Assembly (NCBI GenBank): GCA_050951365.1
Contig: JBMNIX010000001.1
Span: forward strand, 135,427 to 199,426
DNA length: 64,000 nucleotides
Source: JAAYHG01 sp012735455
GTDB lineage: Bacteria; Bacillota; DTU030; DUMP01
Reading direction: 5' to 3'
The notes under the pieces are model-generated. The model was given only the letters and a program-made list of their open reading frames with translations. It was not told where the DNA came from and made no database searches. Shown piece after piece: positions 50,978 to 59,247 of this stretch (position 1 is the stretch's first letter; the number at the start of each line of letters is the position of its first letter). The translations under genes were made by a program, and so were the position numbers.

Positions 50978-52213
50978 ATGAAGCCAAAGCATGTCATAGT
51001 AATCGGCGGAGGTGCCGCCGGTCTCGTAGCCGCCATCGCAGCCCGCCGCCAGGGCGCCAATGTTACCATCCTGGAGAAAAATCCACGCGTCGGGAAAAAA
51101 CTCCTGGCCACCGGCAACGGACGCTGCAACTTTACCAATATGGATCTGGACTTAAGCCACTGGCACGGCAACGAGCCCCGCTTTGCCCGCGGTGCCCTGA
51201 CCCGCTTTGACGGTGCGCGCACCCTGGAGTTTTTTCAGGAACTCGGCATCGTCCCTAGACAAGAAGAGGCAGGAAAGGTCTTTCCCGCCTCCGGGCAAGC
51301 AGGTAGTGTACTGGATGTTCTCCGCCATGAGGTCGAGACCAGCGGCGTCAGCGTTATTACCGAGGCCGAGGTCAGGGCCCTGGAGAACACGGGCCGCTCC
51401 TTCGCCGTGCGCACCGGAGAGAGCACTTTCAGCGCCGATGCCGTAGTAATTGCCACCGGCGGCCGTGCCGGTCCCCAGTTCGGCTGTACCGGCGCCGGCT
51501 ACGACCTGGCCGCCTCCTTCGGACACCGGCTGGTAAAGCCCTTCCCTGCCTTGGTACAGCTGCGGCTCAACGCCCCCTTCCTCAGAGCCCTGGCCGGGGT
51601 TAAGTTCGTAGGCACAGCCACCATCCTGGCCGGGCAAAAACCCCTGCGCCGTGCTGAGGGGGAGATCCTCTTTACCGACTACGGCATCTCCGGTCCCCCC
51701 ATCTTCGACCTCAGCCGCACCGCCGGAGAGGTGCTAGCCCGGGGGGAACAGCCCACCCTCAGGCTGAGCATCCTCCCTGACCAAAGCCAAGCGGAAGTAA
51801 GGGCCTTTCTCGACCAGCGCTTTCAAACCCAGGGGGCCAAGGAAGCCGACTTCAGCCTGGTGGGCTTTCTCAACAAACGCCTTATCCCTGTGCTCCTGAA
51901 AGAGGCCGGACTCAACAACATCCACCAGCAGGCCGCCCAGGTGGGCAGCCAGGTGCGCACTGCCCTGGCCCGCCTCCTCACCGCTTGGGACTTCACCGTC
52001 ACTGGCACCAATGGCTGGAGCGCTGCCCAAGTCACCGCCGGCGGCCTGGATGTCCGCGATCTGGACCCCTATACCATGGCCTCTCGCCTCGTCCCCGGCC
52101 TCTACTTTGCCGGCGAGGTCATCGACATCGACGGTGACTGCGGCGGCTACAACCTCCAGTGGGCCTGGTCCTCAGGCTACGTGGCCGGGACCTCTGCCGC
52201 TCAAGCCCACTAA
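50978..52213 (+). CDS. BaiN/HI0933-type FAD-dependent oxidoreductase
   Basis: A 411-aa flavoprotein of the HI0933/BaiN family (also labelled aminoacetone oxidase family). N-terminal FAD motif VIVIGGGAAGLVAAIAARRQGA, the family block GKKLLATGNGRCNFTN, internal IATGGRAGPQFGCTGAGYDLA, and a C-terminal FAD segment GLYFAGEVIDIDGDCGGYNLQWAWSSG. Substrate in most bacteria is unknown. ATG start behind GAGGAGG. It stands alone on the plus strand between the rpoB promoter region and convergent genes. Confidence 0.88.
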   Translation: MKPKHVIVIGGGAAGLVAAIAARRQGANVTILEKNPRVGKKLLATGNGRCNFTNMDLDLSHWHGNEPRFARGALTRFDGARTLEFFQELGIVPRQEEAGKVFPASGQAGSVLDVLRHEVETSGVSVITEAEVRALENTGRSFAVRTGESTFSADAVVIATGGRAGPQFGCTGAGYDLAASFGHRLVKPFPALVQLRLNAPFLRALAGVKFVGTATILAGQKPLRRAEGEILFTDYGISGPPIFDLSRTAGEVLARGEQPTLRLSILPDQSQAEVRAFLDQRFQTQGAKEADFSLVGFLNKRLIPVLLKEAGLNNIHQQAAQVGSQVRTALARLLTAWDFTVTGTNGWSAAQVTAGGLDVRDLDPYTMASRLVPGLYFAGEVIDIDGDCGGYNLQWAWSSGYVAGTSAAQAH

Positions 52214-52224
52214 CCCCTGGCAGG

Positions 52225-52707
52225 TTAGGCATCCCTGACCGGTGGATCCACGTTCTCTTTTCCGCTGATATCCTCTACCTCAATCACAATGATAGCCACC
52301 GAGTCTATCTCACTTTCCGGGACTGGCGGCACGTTATGCCCCGCAGCATACTTCTTAACCAGCTTGGCCAAGGCCAGGCTTTTTTCTTCCTGGTCACTCA
52401 CAACCCTTGCCTGCCCCGTAAGGATCACGCTCTGATAGCGCTGGCCGAAGTTACAGGCCTTGTCAGCACGCGCTAACCTGCCCGGGTCGTAAACCAAGAA
52501 CATTACCTTTGGGTTTACACGGATGTTATCCAGCTTGCGCCCTTTAAGTCCCGAGTGCAGATAGACCCTGTTGGCCTCCCGGTCATAGACAAAATTCATG
52601 GGCACCGCCCAGGGCTCGCCCTCCGTACACGTAGCCAAGACCCCAACCGTGGTTTCCTCCAATAAGGAAACGATCCTGCTCCAATCATCCAACACCCGCT
52701 TCGGCAT
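52225..52707 (-). CDS. Pyridoxamine 5'-phosphate oxidase-fold flavin/heme-binding protein
   Basis: A 160-aa split-barrel protein starting at ATG 52707 (MPKRVLDDWSRIVSLLEETT) behind GAGGAGG. Typical features: TVGVLATCTEGEPWAVPMNFVYD, then IYLHSG-like YLHSGLKGRKLDNIRVNPKV with the flavin-phosphate contact lysine. Such proteins bind FMN, F420 or heme; the exact reaction cannot be told. It precedes nothing on its strand except the convergent flavoprotein gene, and follows the MFS transporter gene by 16 nt, so these two may be one operon. Confidence 0.85.
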   Translation of the reverse strand: MPKRVLDDWSRIVSLLEETTVGVLATCTEGEPWAVPMNFVYDREANRVYLHSGLKGRKLDNIRVNPKVMFLVYDPGRLARADKACNFGQRYQSVILTGQARVVSDQEEKSLALAKLVKKYAAGHNVPPVPESEIDSVAIIVIEVEDISGKENVDPPVRDA

Positions 52708-52723
52708 CAGCACTACCTCCTCT

Positions 52724-53935
52724 TTACACCTCTCTCGCCAGCGTAGCAAAACCCATGCCCACAAGCACCACTGCTGCACCCAGATAAAACGCCCCCGTTA
52801 AGCTTCCCGTTAAGTCCTTTACCAGCCCGCTTACCAGCGGCGCCACTATGGCCGACGACATCCCCACCAGGTTAAACACTCCCACCGCCGCTCCCAACGC
52901 CTGCGGCACCTTCCTAGCAATGTGATCCCCAAACCAGGAAATCACAATGGTATCCGACACCGTCCTCCCGATCAGGCCGTAGATGATGAGAAGCACCACC
53001 AAAGCTGTGAGCGAGCGCACATACGCTAAAGCGAAGATAGTCACAGCCGCCATTGGGTACAGCACTAGCGTCAAGCGCTTTCGCCCCACCTTGTCCGAAA
53101 GCCGTCCCGCACAGAGCGCCGCCGGAATCGCCGAGACCGCCGCCAGCGCCGTAAATGCCCCTGCCGTGGCCACGCTAAGCCCCCGCTCCGTGGCAAAGAA
53201 ACTCGGCCCCCAGGTAAGAGCCACCCAGAAACCATATCCCGAGCAAAAGGCCGCCAAGTTCAGCGCCCAGAGGTCCTTGTCCCCGAGAATTTGTCCCAAA
53301 GAGAAAGATTCGCTCCGCCTCTGGGCCTCCCCTGTTGTCTTTCCTACGTCCGGCAGGTAGCGGCTGAAGAGAAACGGCGCAACCAGCGTTGGTACTGCCA
53401 AGAGCAAGAACGGCAGCCGCCAGTTACCCGACCAAAGATAAACCGGCCCCGAGAAGGCCAGCCCCAACGCTGTACCCACAGACATCCCGCAGTTGATAAT
53501 GGCCGAAGCCAACCCCCGAAATTCCTTCGGCACTGTTCCAATATTAATCCCATAACTCGTAGGGTAAAAGGCCCCCATGCCAACCCCATGGACCCCTACC
53601 AATAACAACAGCAGGACATAGCTCTGCGCCATCACTCCAAGAAGCAGCAGCGCCAGCCCACCCAGTCCAAAGAAAACCATCAGCACTCGTTTCAGCCCTA
53701 TCTTATCTCCCAGGAGCCCCGCTGGCACCTGCATCGCCACGTAGAGAAAAAAGTATGTGCTGGTAATGGCCCCGGTCGCCGTCCCCGAAAGCCCAAACTT
53801 ATCCTGAATTACCTTCAGCATGGGATAAAGAGTCGTCCGGTCCGCATACATCATCAGCGCCCCGAACGCCAGCACCGCCACAACATGCCACATCTTCCTC
53901 TGAGAGCATGCCGCCACTTGCTTCCTATCTAGCAC
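52724..53935 (-). CDS. Major facilitator superfamily transporter
   Basis: A 403-aa transporter with twelve predicted membrane helices. The MFS loop 2-3 motif appears as GLLGDKIGLKRVLM near residues 73-86 and repeats in the second half as GRLSDKVGRKRLTL. YADRTTLYPMLKVIQDKFGLS near the N-terminus resembles the anion:cation symporter (sugar-acid/phthalate) group. GTG start at 53935 behind GGGGAG. Substrate unknown. Confidence 0.88.
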   Translation of the reverse strand: MLDRKQVAACSQRKMWHVVAVLAFGALMMYADRTTLYPMLKVIQDKFGLSGTATGAITSTYFFLYVAMQVPAGLLGDKIGLKRVLMVFFGLGGLALLLLGVMAQSYVLLLLLVGVHGVGMGAFYPTSYGINIGTVPKEFRGLASAIINCGMSVGTALGLAFSGPVYLWSGNWRLPFLLLAVPTLVAPFLFSRYLPDVGKTTGEAQRRSESFSLGQILGDKDLWALNLAAFCSGYGFWVALTWGPSFFATERGLSVATAGAFTALAAVSAIPAALCAGRLSDKVGRKRLTLVLYPMAAVTIFALAYVRSLTALVVLLIIYGLIGRTVSDTIVISWFGDHIARKVPQALGAAVGVFNLVGMSSAIVAPLVSGLVKDLTGSLTGAFYLGAAVVLVGMGFATLAREV

Positions 53936-53964
53936 CGTTCAGCTCCCCTCATTCCTAAAGCCAA

Positions 53965-53982
53965 GCCCGGGCATCCCCGGGC
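53965..53982 (-). terminator. Short GC hairpin after the epimerase gene
   Basis: GCCCGGG and CCCGGGC pair perfectly around a 4-nt loop, 31 nt after the epimerase stop and 30 nt before the MFS start. The following T-content is poor (TTGGCTTTA), so termination is only possible. Confidence 0.35.
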
Positions 53983-54012
53983 ATTGACAATTCTCTAAAC
54001 CGCAACAAGCGG

Positions 54013-54942
54013 CTAGGCTCCGTAACCGAAGAGCAATTCCGCTAGTCCCTCTTCCAGCATATACCTGGGTTCCCAACCCAACATCTCTTGGGCACGTCTA
54101 TTGTCCAGGCAACTGGCAACAATGTCCCCGGCGCGTGCGGCAACACGTCGCGGAACCACCGCCGTCCCCGTCAGCTTTTTCATGGTTTCAAGAAGCTGGT
54201 TCACCGAAACCTGGATACCCGTGCTAATGTTCACTACCGCCCCATCCCCACGGGTGAGGGCTAGCACATTGGCACGGGCCACATCTTTTACATAAACAAA
54301 GTCTCGCGTCTGCTCCCCGTCGCCATAGATTACCGGGCTTTCCCCTTTCCTGATTCGATCCGCAAAGATCGCTACCACTCCACCCTCACCCGTTGCATCC
54401 TGCCGCGGTCCATATACATTGGCACAGCGGAGCACCGTGTATTCTAGCCCATAAAGGTGGCTGTACAACGCCAAGTACTTTTCCCCTATGTACTTCGAGA
54501 GGCCATACGGGGAAGTTGGGGTAATTGGGTGTTCTTCACTTAGGGGCAGGCTGAGCGGCTCCCCATACACTGCCGCTGAAGATGCATAGACTATCTTTCG
54601 CACCCCCGCCTGCCGACACCCCTCCAAAACGTTCACCAACCCCACCACGTTTACCATAGCATCCAGGTCCGGCCGCCGCAACGAGGTCTGCACATCTACC
54701 TGAGCCGCCAAGTGAATCACAACCTCCGGCCTGACCTCCATAATCAACTTCGCCGCAGGACTTAACCCATCTTGGCCTCCTACACCGATATCCAAGGGAT
54801 AAACCTCTATATCACCCGGTAGATTCTCGCGCTTCCCCCGTACCAGGTTGTCCACTACCACCACTTCATGGTTTTCTGTGAGACAAGCCTCCACCACGTG
54901 GGAACCTATAAACCCCGCCCCGCCTGTCACCAACACTTTCAC
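54013..54942 (-). CDS. NAD-dependent nucleotide-sugar epimerase/dehydratase
   Basis: A 309-aa short-chain dehydrogenase-fold enzyme of the UDP-glucose 4-epimerase/dTDP-glucose dehydratase group. NAD motif VTGGAGFIGSHVVEA at residues 5-19; catalytic YASSAAVYG (serine/threonine region) and SPYGLSKYIGEKYLA with tyrosine and lysine of the YxxxK pair near residues 146-150. It likely supplies a sugar nucleotide for the adjacent surface-polysaccharide genes. ATG start. Exact sugar not determinable. Confidence 0.9.
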   Translation of the reverse strand: MKVLVTGGAGFIGSHVVEACLTENHEVVVVDNLVRGKRENLPGDIEVYPLDIGVGGQDGLSPAAKLIMEVRPEVVIHLAAQVDVQTSLRRPDLDAMVNVVGLVNVLEGCRQAGVRKIVYASSAAVYGEPLSLPLSEEHPITPTSPYGLSKYIGEKYLALYSHLYGLEYTVLRCANVYGPRQDATGEGGVVAIFADRIRKGESPVIYGDGEQTRDFVYVKDVARANVLALTRGDGAVVNISTGIQVSVNQLLETMKKLTGTAVVPRRVAARAGDIVASCLDNRRAQEMLGWEPRYMLEEGLAELLFGYGA

Positions 54943-54971
54943 TAGCTAAAACCCTCTCCCAGTGTTCTGTT

Positions 54972-56338
54972 CTACACATTTAACGTTCCTTTACTACCGT
55001 TCCCAAGAGCCTGGGCTTGCCTTCTTGTTCCTCTAGCTGCTTCCGGTGTCAGTACAACTCTTAGTGTCTGAAATATGATCTGCAAATCTAGCAACGGTGA
55101 GTAGTTCCGTATGTAATACAGGTCGTAACGTAGTTTATCCTCAACACCTGTATCATACTTTCCCTGGACCTGTGCCAGGCCTGTTATCCCCGGTTTCACC
55201 TTCAACCTAAACTTATAGTCCGGCATTGTCTCGCAAAACTGTTCTACAAAAAACGGCCGCTCTGGCCGGGGGCCTACAAAGCTCATATCCCCCTTAAGAA
55301 CATTGAAGATCTGCGGCAGCTCGTCCAGACGCGTCGCGCGCAGGAATCTCCCCACCTTGGTTATCCGCGGGTCGTTTTCGCTGGCCAGGACCGGCCCAGT
55401 CAGCCTTTCCGCATCCTGCACCATGGTTCGGAACTTCCATAACCTAAAAGGTTTCCCACCTTGCCCACTGCGCTTCTGCAAATAGAATATCGGACCGGGT
55501 GAAGAAAGCCGTACCGCCAGCATAAGCACTGGGAAAAGCGGTAAGGCAAGAACCAAAGCCACAGTTGCCAAGCCCAGGTCCAGAAGACGCTTCATCAGCT
55601 GTTGACCACGCGTGAGTCCTAGTCCCTCCACCCGAAAAACCGTGAGGTCGTCAATCCGCTCCACATTCGCGTTATGTAGAAGGATCTCGTACAATTCCGG
55701 CAGCACGAAGACCTCTTTGTTCCGTTCAAGACAGGCAGCAATAAGGCGCTCTTTTTCCTCACGCGGTATAGCTGAATTGATGCAAACAATGTCTGCTTTT
55801 TCTACAGCTTGCAGGGGAACATCGTTTCCGCCTGTATCGTAGACAGCACATACGTTATAGCGCCGCCCTACCAATGAGCTGAGCTTCTCGGCCATCCTCA
55901 ACCCGTCACCATTTGCACCTAGTACAACTACGTTTTTCATTGTTTCCGCCCGATCTCTTACCGCCTGGTAAATCAAGCGCCACACTCCAAGAAGCACTAC
56001 CTGCAAAAAAGTAGCGATAATGAAAACCGCTCGCGGAAAAGCAAAACCACGAAGGAAATACGTCAAGGCCATGGCCAGCACATTTGAAATGATAATAGAA
56101 AGGCCTACACTGTAGAGAGTCTCCAACTGCCGTTTCCAACCGCCCTCATAAAGCCCGAACAGCCAAAAAAGGATGATTAGAATGGGGCTGAGGTAGGAGC
56201 AAGTCTTAAGTATGGCGCCAGGTTTTCTACTGGAATGGCAGTACCAAACCGTACTAGAAAAGCAATGTAAAAACCTGCGTTCATCAGCAAGACATCCAAT
56301 ATGCATAGCCAGAGCTGGCTACCCCACGATCTGCGCAC
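54972..56338 (-). CDS. Polyprenyl-phosphate sugar-1-phosphate transferase, one-base frameshift near the N-terminus
   Basis: An exopolysaccharide initiating transferase (WbaP/WcaJ-like) of about 455 aa. The catalytic C-terminal domain is intact: KRLLDLGLATVALV membrane helix, PGPIFYLQKRSGQGGKPF, LWKFRTMVQDAE, TRLDELPQIFNVLKGDMSFVGPRPE. The true N-terminus lies in another frame: GTG 56338 behind GGGAGGAG reads MRRSWGSQLWLCILDVLLMN and AFLVRFGTAIPVENLAPYLR until a TAA at 56179-56177. The catalytic frame takes over at SPILIILFWLFGLYEGG; adding one C at about 56190-56195 joins them (LAPTLSPILI). Five membrane segments precede a Rossmann-like region. Either a recent mutation or a sequence error. 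Confidence 0.85.
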
Positions 56339-56522
56339 GCGATTCTCCTCCCAAATCCTTATGAATCACCCCGCATCTTAACGTCCTTTCACGGAGAATT
56401 CAACATTCCTTGACACAGTCCCTGCCTTACACTTTGATTCTCAGGAAACACAAGATAGTAACCCGTATAAGGCCTATGGCATGATCACCTGGTGAATCCA
56501 GCCGTCTGCCGCTTACTGTCAA

Positions 56523-56827
56523 CCTCTCACCCCACACTTTCGAATGAAGTAATGATCTTGCCCATCGACAAGCATGGCGCCGAAATACTGCTTTGTGTTA
56601 CATAACATCTTAGTTGTGGTAAAATCCCATGGCTTACATAACGGTCCGATTTACCTTTCGCACATCATATTCCTCCTCACCTATTCTTCGGCTGCTCAAC
56701 CCAAGTCTCGTACAAGCTCCGGCTCAATGATGAGTCTTTCCGCAGCCTTTTCTAAAGTAGTGGCATCCTTAACTGGGATTAAAAAACCATTTACCCCTTC
56801 CTGTACTGTCTCTCTACGGCCCAGGGC
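56523..56827. repeat. Diverged duplicate of 62018-62325 (copy A)
   Basis: About 305 bases align along their whole length with 62018-62325 at roughly 75-80% identity by eye. Both copies contain, on the minus strand, the last 70 or so codons of a glycosyltransferase, its stop codon, one spacer base and the first codons of a following ORF. This copy is the damaged one. Confidence 0.8.
56610..56827 (-). pseudogene. Remnant of a glycosyltransferase 3' end, degraded copy
   Basis: On the minus strand this matches the C-terminal coding part of the PglA-like gene at 62107. It ends MGFYHN-stop like the intact copy, but a CAA codon has become TAA (56636-56634), and one base is missing near 56690 (CCCAAG in place of CCCAAAG), so the frame is dead. 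A downstream ATG (56608) begins a counterpart of the unknown ORF, reading MLCNTKQYFG and soon stopping. The rest of this glycosyltransferase is absent. Confidence 0.8.
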
Positions 56828-56840
56828 CGATTCATACTGA

Positions 56841-58262
56841 GTTTACTGCGTGGTCCTTGTAAGCCCGGTTCCCTCTAGTGACGGTTGCCCCTTTCTCTGA
56901 GCCTCCAGGTATTCTGTTGCCGGATACAGCCATCTCCACCACGGACTCCTGGCTAAGCCGATGGTTGCCGGTACAGTCAGCAGCCAAACAATCTTCTGCC
57001 GATGTCGAAGAGCCGTTCCGTAATTGGAGGTCCCCCAAGCAAAAGTCCCTAGGAAGACTACCAAGATCAAGGCAATCGCCCAAGGACATGACCCTGCTCC
57101 TCTTGTGCAGCCATGCAAGACCCTTCAGAGAATAAAGCGATAAGAAGGCATAGAGCACTGCATCCAAAAGGGCAGCAAAGTCGAATGGGGCACGATACCA
57201 TCCATGGGAATGGCGTGTAAAGGAAATAGAGCACACGCAAAGGTGTCTGGAGGATGATGTCCCCGGTCGAGCTAGGGACCAAGGTTCCCCAGGTACGCAG
57301 CCCGGCCTCCTTGCTGCCAGGCTAGCACGCTGTTGCTAGGTATTCCGGCGCCAAGATCAAAGACGTGCTTTCGGGTAACTTGCTCCTCAAAAGATGTCTG
57401 AAAAGTGACCGCCACGACTATCAAGAGGGCAAGGGCAATAACGGTGTTACAGTTGACGAGAGACCACTTCTTAGCCGTTGGATGATAGAAGCAAGAAGAA
57501 GAACACGTAAGTAATTCCCATAACAACCATGCCGTCGTGCAATGACGCAGCTGTCATTAGCATGCCAACCGCCCAAGAACATTTGAGTCGAGTGACCCGT
57601 CCGTAACCAACGGAAGAAACAGTATACAGACAAGGCCGCGAAGAATACAATAAGGCTCTCTCTCATAGATAATAGCAGAGTACAGATTAAGGGCAGGGAA
57701 CCAGGCCGTAACCCAGAGCAGCCATTAAGGCGGGACGACGAGCTTCCGTTATTATGAATGACAGTCTGCAAGTCACATATACGGTTAGGGTCCCGACAAG
57801 GACGTTGGTATAAACTGTGCCACAAGAGGTATTCGACCGAAGAGGTAGTAAATAGCAAGCAATCCACTCCGAGTAACGATATGCACCTCTCAAGATAGGT
57901 CTTTCGGCCCCATCAAACCAGGCTTCCGCAGTTTGCCAGCCTAGCCTTTCAAAAGTCAAGGCATCGCCATCGCTGTCAGGTAATGGTAGAATATATGTTT
58001 GCATGAGAGCTAACCCAAGCCTTAGTGCAAATGCTACCAGCAGTATACGGTTTAGCTGAGGATCATTACTACAAGAAAGTGTTACTAGAAAAGCAACGGA
58101 TCCCAAGAAAACCACAAAAAGGCCCAACCAGTCGGTACCCCGAGCTATGGAAACAACACCAGTCGCCATACCAGTCAAAATAAGCATGGCATAACTCAGT
58201 CGCAAACGCCCTTCCCGTGTGTTTGCTATTTTGCAGTCCCTCTTACCACATACATCAGCCAA
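56841..58262 (-). pseudogene. Decayed polytopic membrane protein gene of a polysaccharide locus
   Basis: Pieces of one membrane protein lie in changing frames. The N-terminus is open from 58262 (CKIANTREGRLRLSYAMLIL ... LVAFALRLGLALMQTYILPLPDSDGDALTF), then come LLLSMRESLIVFFAALSVYC (about 57690-57610), TVIALALLIVVAVTFQTSFE, DIILQTPLRVLYFLYTPFPW (about 57260-57200), LLDAVLYAFLSLYSLKGL and AWGTSNYGTALRHRQKIVWL near 57000-56940. Each piece is hydrophobic and in the order expected for a roughly 450-aa protein of the GT-C/dolichyl-mannosyltransferase-like or Wzy-like type, but at least four or five frame changes separate them. I cannot name the family with confidence. Confidence 0.7.
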
Positions 58263-58911
58263 TATTCATGACCTCCTGATTTCGCCTAACAATATTATTC
58301 AAAGCAACTACCCCCGAGTCTCGAGATCCTAGGTGTACTTGCAGCCTTCATCGAGGTCATTACCAATCACTGGTGTTGACGGGCGGGGGATCCCTCCAGG
58401 CACTCACGTTCCCCATCGTCCATTCTCTATTAGTAATGGTCCGCAGGACCACCCTAGGACAACCTGTGTAAACCACTTGTATCGATTCATATAATCTGAA
58501 TCGAATTATTCGTTTTAGATTATCTAGCCCTATCCAATTGTTACCGGCAAACTATTCTACAACATGTTGCCGCACCCTGCACAGGAGCTTCTCTAACCGC
58601 AGCCAAGTACTCTTCGAGCCAAGAATCTACCTATTCTCGGGTTTCAATACGCAAAGCAGATGCCATCAGAAGACTCCTCATAATTGCTCAGCCGCTTAGT
58701 TAGCTCTTCGCCTACTTGGCCTAGCCCAACTTATAGAGCCGCCGTTTGCTTATACAGCAAACCACTGAGTACAAGGTTATAAGTACCCGGTTCGCCTCCC
58801 ACACGTTGGGAGAAACCTCTACCTACTGCACTTTCATCTACCCCTGTGAACAAGGCCATCCGACGCTCCTTCCTGCCAGTACTAGATTGTTGCAGTGATT
58901 TTGATTACCGC
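58263..58911. other. Gene-free stretch, probably decayed sequence
   Basis: No credible ORF on either strand. A short minus-strand stretch near 58650-58560 reads VDSWLEEYLAAVREAPVQGA in one frame and looks coding, but it is flanked by stops and has no start. A perfect inverted repeat is at 58482-58504. The stretch lies between two pseudogenes and is more AT-rich than the ribosomal region. Confidence 0.5.
58482..58504. repeat. Perfect inverted repeat in the gene-free stretch
   Basis: TCGATTC and GAATCGA are exact complements around a 9-nt AT-rich centre (ATATAATCT, which contains TATAAT). It may be a relic operator or terminator of a lost gene. Confidence 0.4.
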
Positions 58912-59230
58912 TTATTTGAGATAGCGCCCATAAATCTCGCTCATCTCTGTAAGCACTCTCTCCAAAGAGTACTCCTGGATCTTCTCCCGCCCAGCCGCAC
59001 CCATAAAGGCTCGTAGCTCTGGATCCAAAGCAAGCCTTTCCAGGGCCGCGGCCAGACCAGGCACGTCGCCCTGGCGCGACAACTTTGACTCCCGAAAACG
59101 CATATGCCATAACGTAGGTTGCCATGGTCTTTAACCATAATCGCGCGGCACTTCTCCCAGCTGCGGCAGAATTCAGCAATGCGCACGCCTAAGCTATGGT
59201 AATATAGGGCAGTCCTGCCTGGCACTTGGA
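58912..59230 (-). pseudogene. C-terminal remnant of a glycosyltransferase
   Basis: The frame 59103-58912 reads GDVPGLAAALERLALDPELR then YSLERVLTEMSEIYGRYLK, the usual end of GT4/GT1 glycosyltransferases. Upstream of it, other frames carry further coding-like pieces (YYHSLGVRIAEFCRSWEKC, MVKDHGNLRYGICVFG; and MAYAFSGVKVVAPG), so frame changes occur at about 59100 and before. The N-terminal two thirds of the protein are absent. It is not the same gene as the PglA-like copy remnant at 56.6 kb. Confidence 0.65.
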
Positions 59231-59247
59231 TCCTCTGCCTCCCTCTA

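Noticed and set aside
56574..56840. 88-aa plus-strand ORF as a gene
   Set aside because: It is the antisense of a degraded copy of the glycosyltransferase 3' end; a similar antisense frame occurs opposite the intact gene at 62126-62395.
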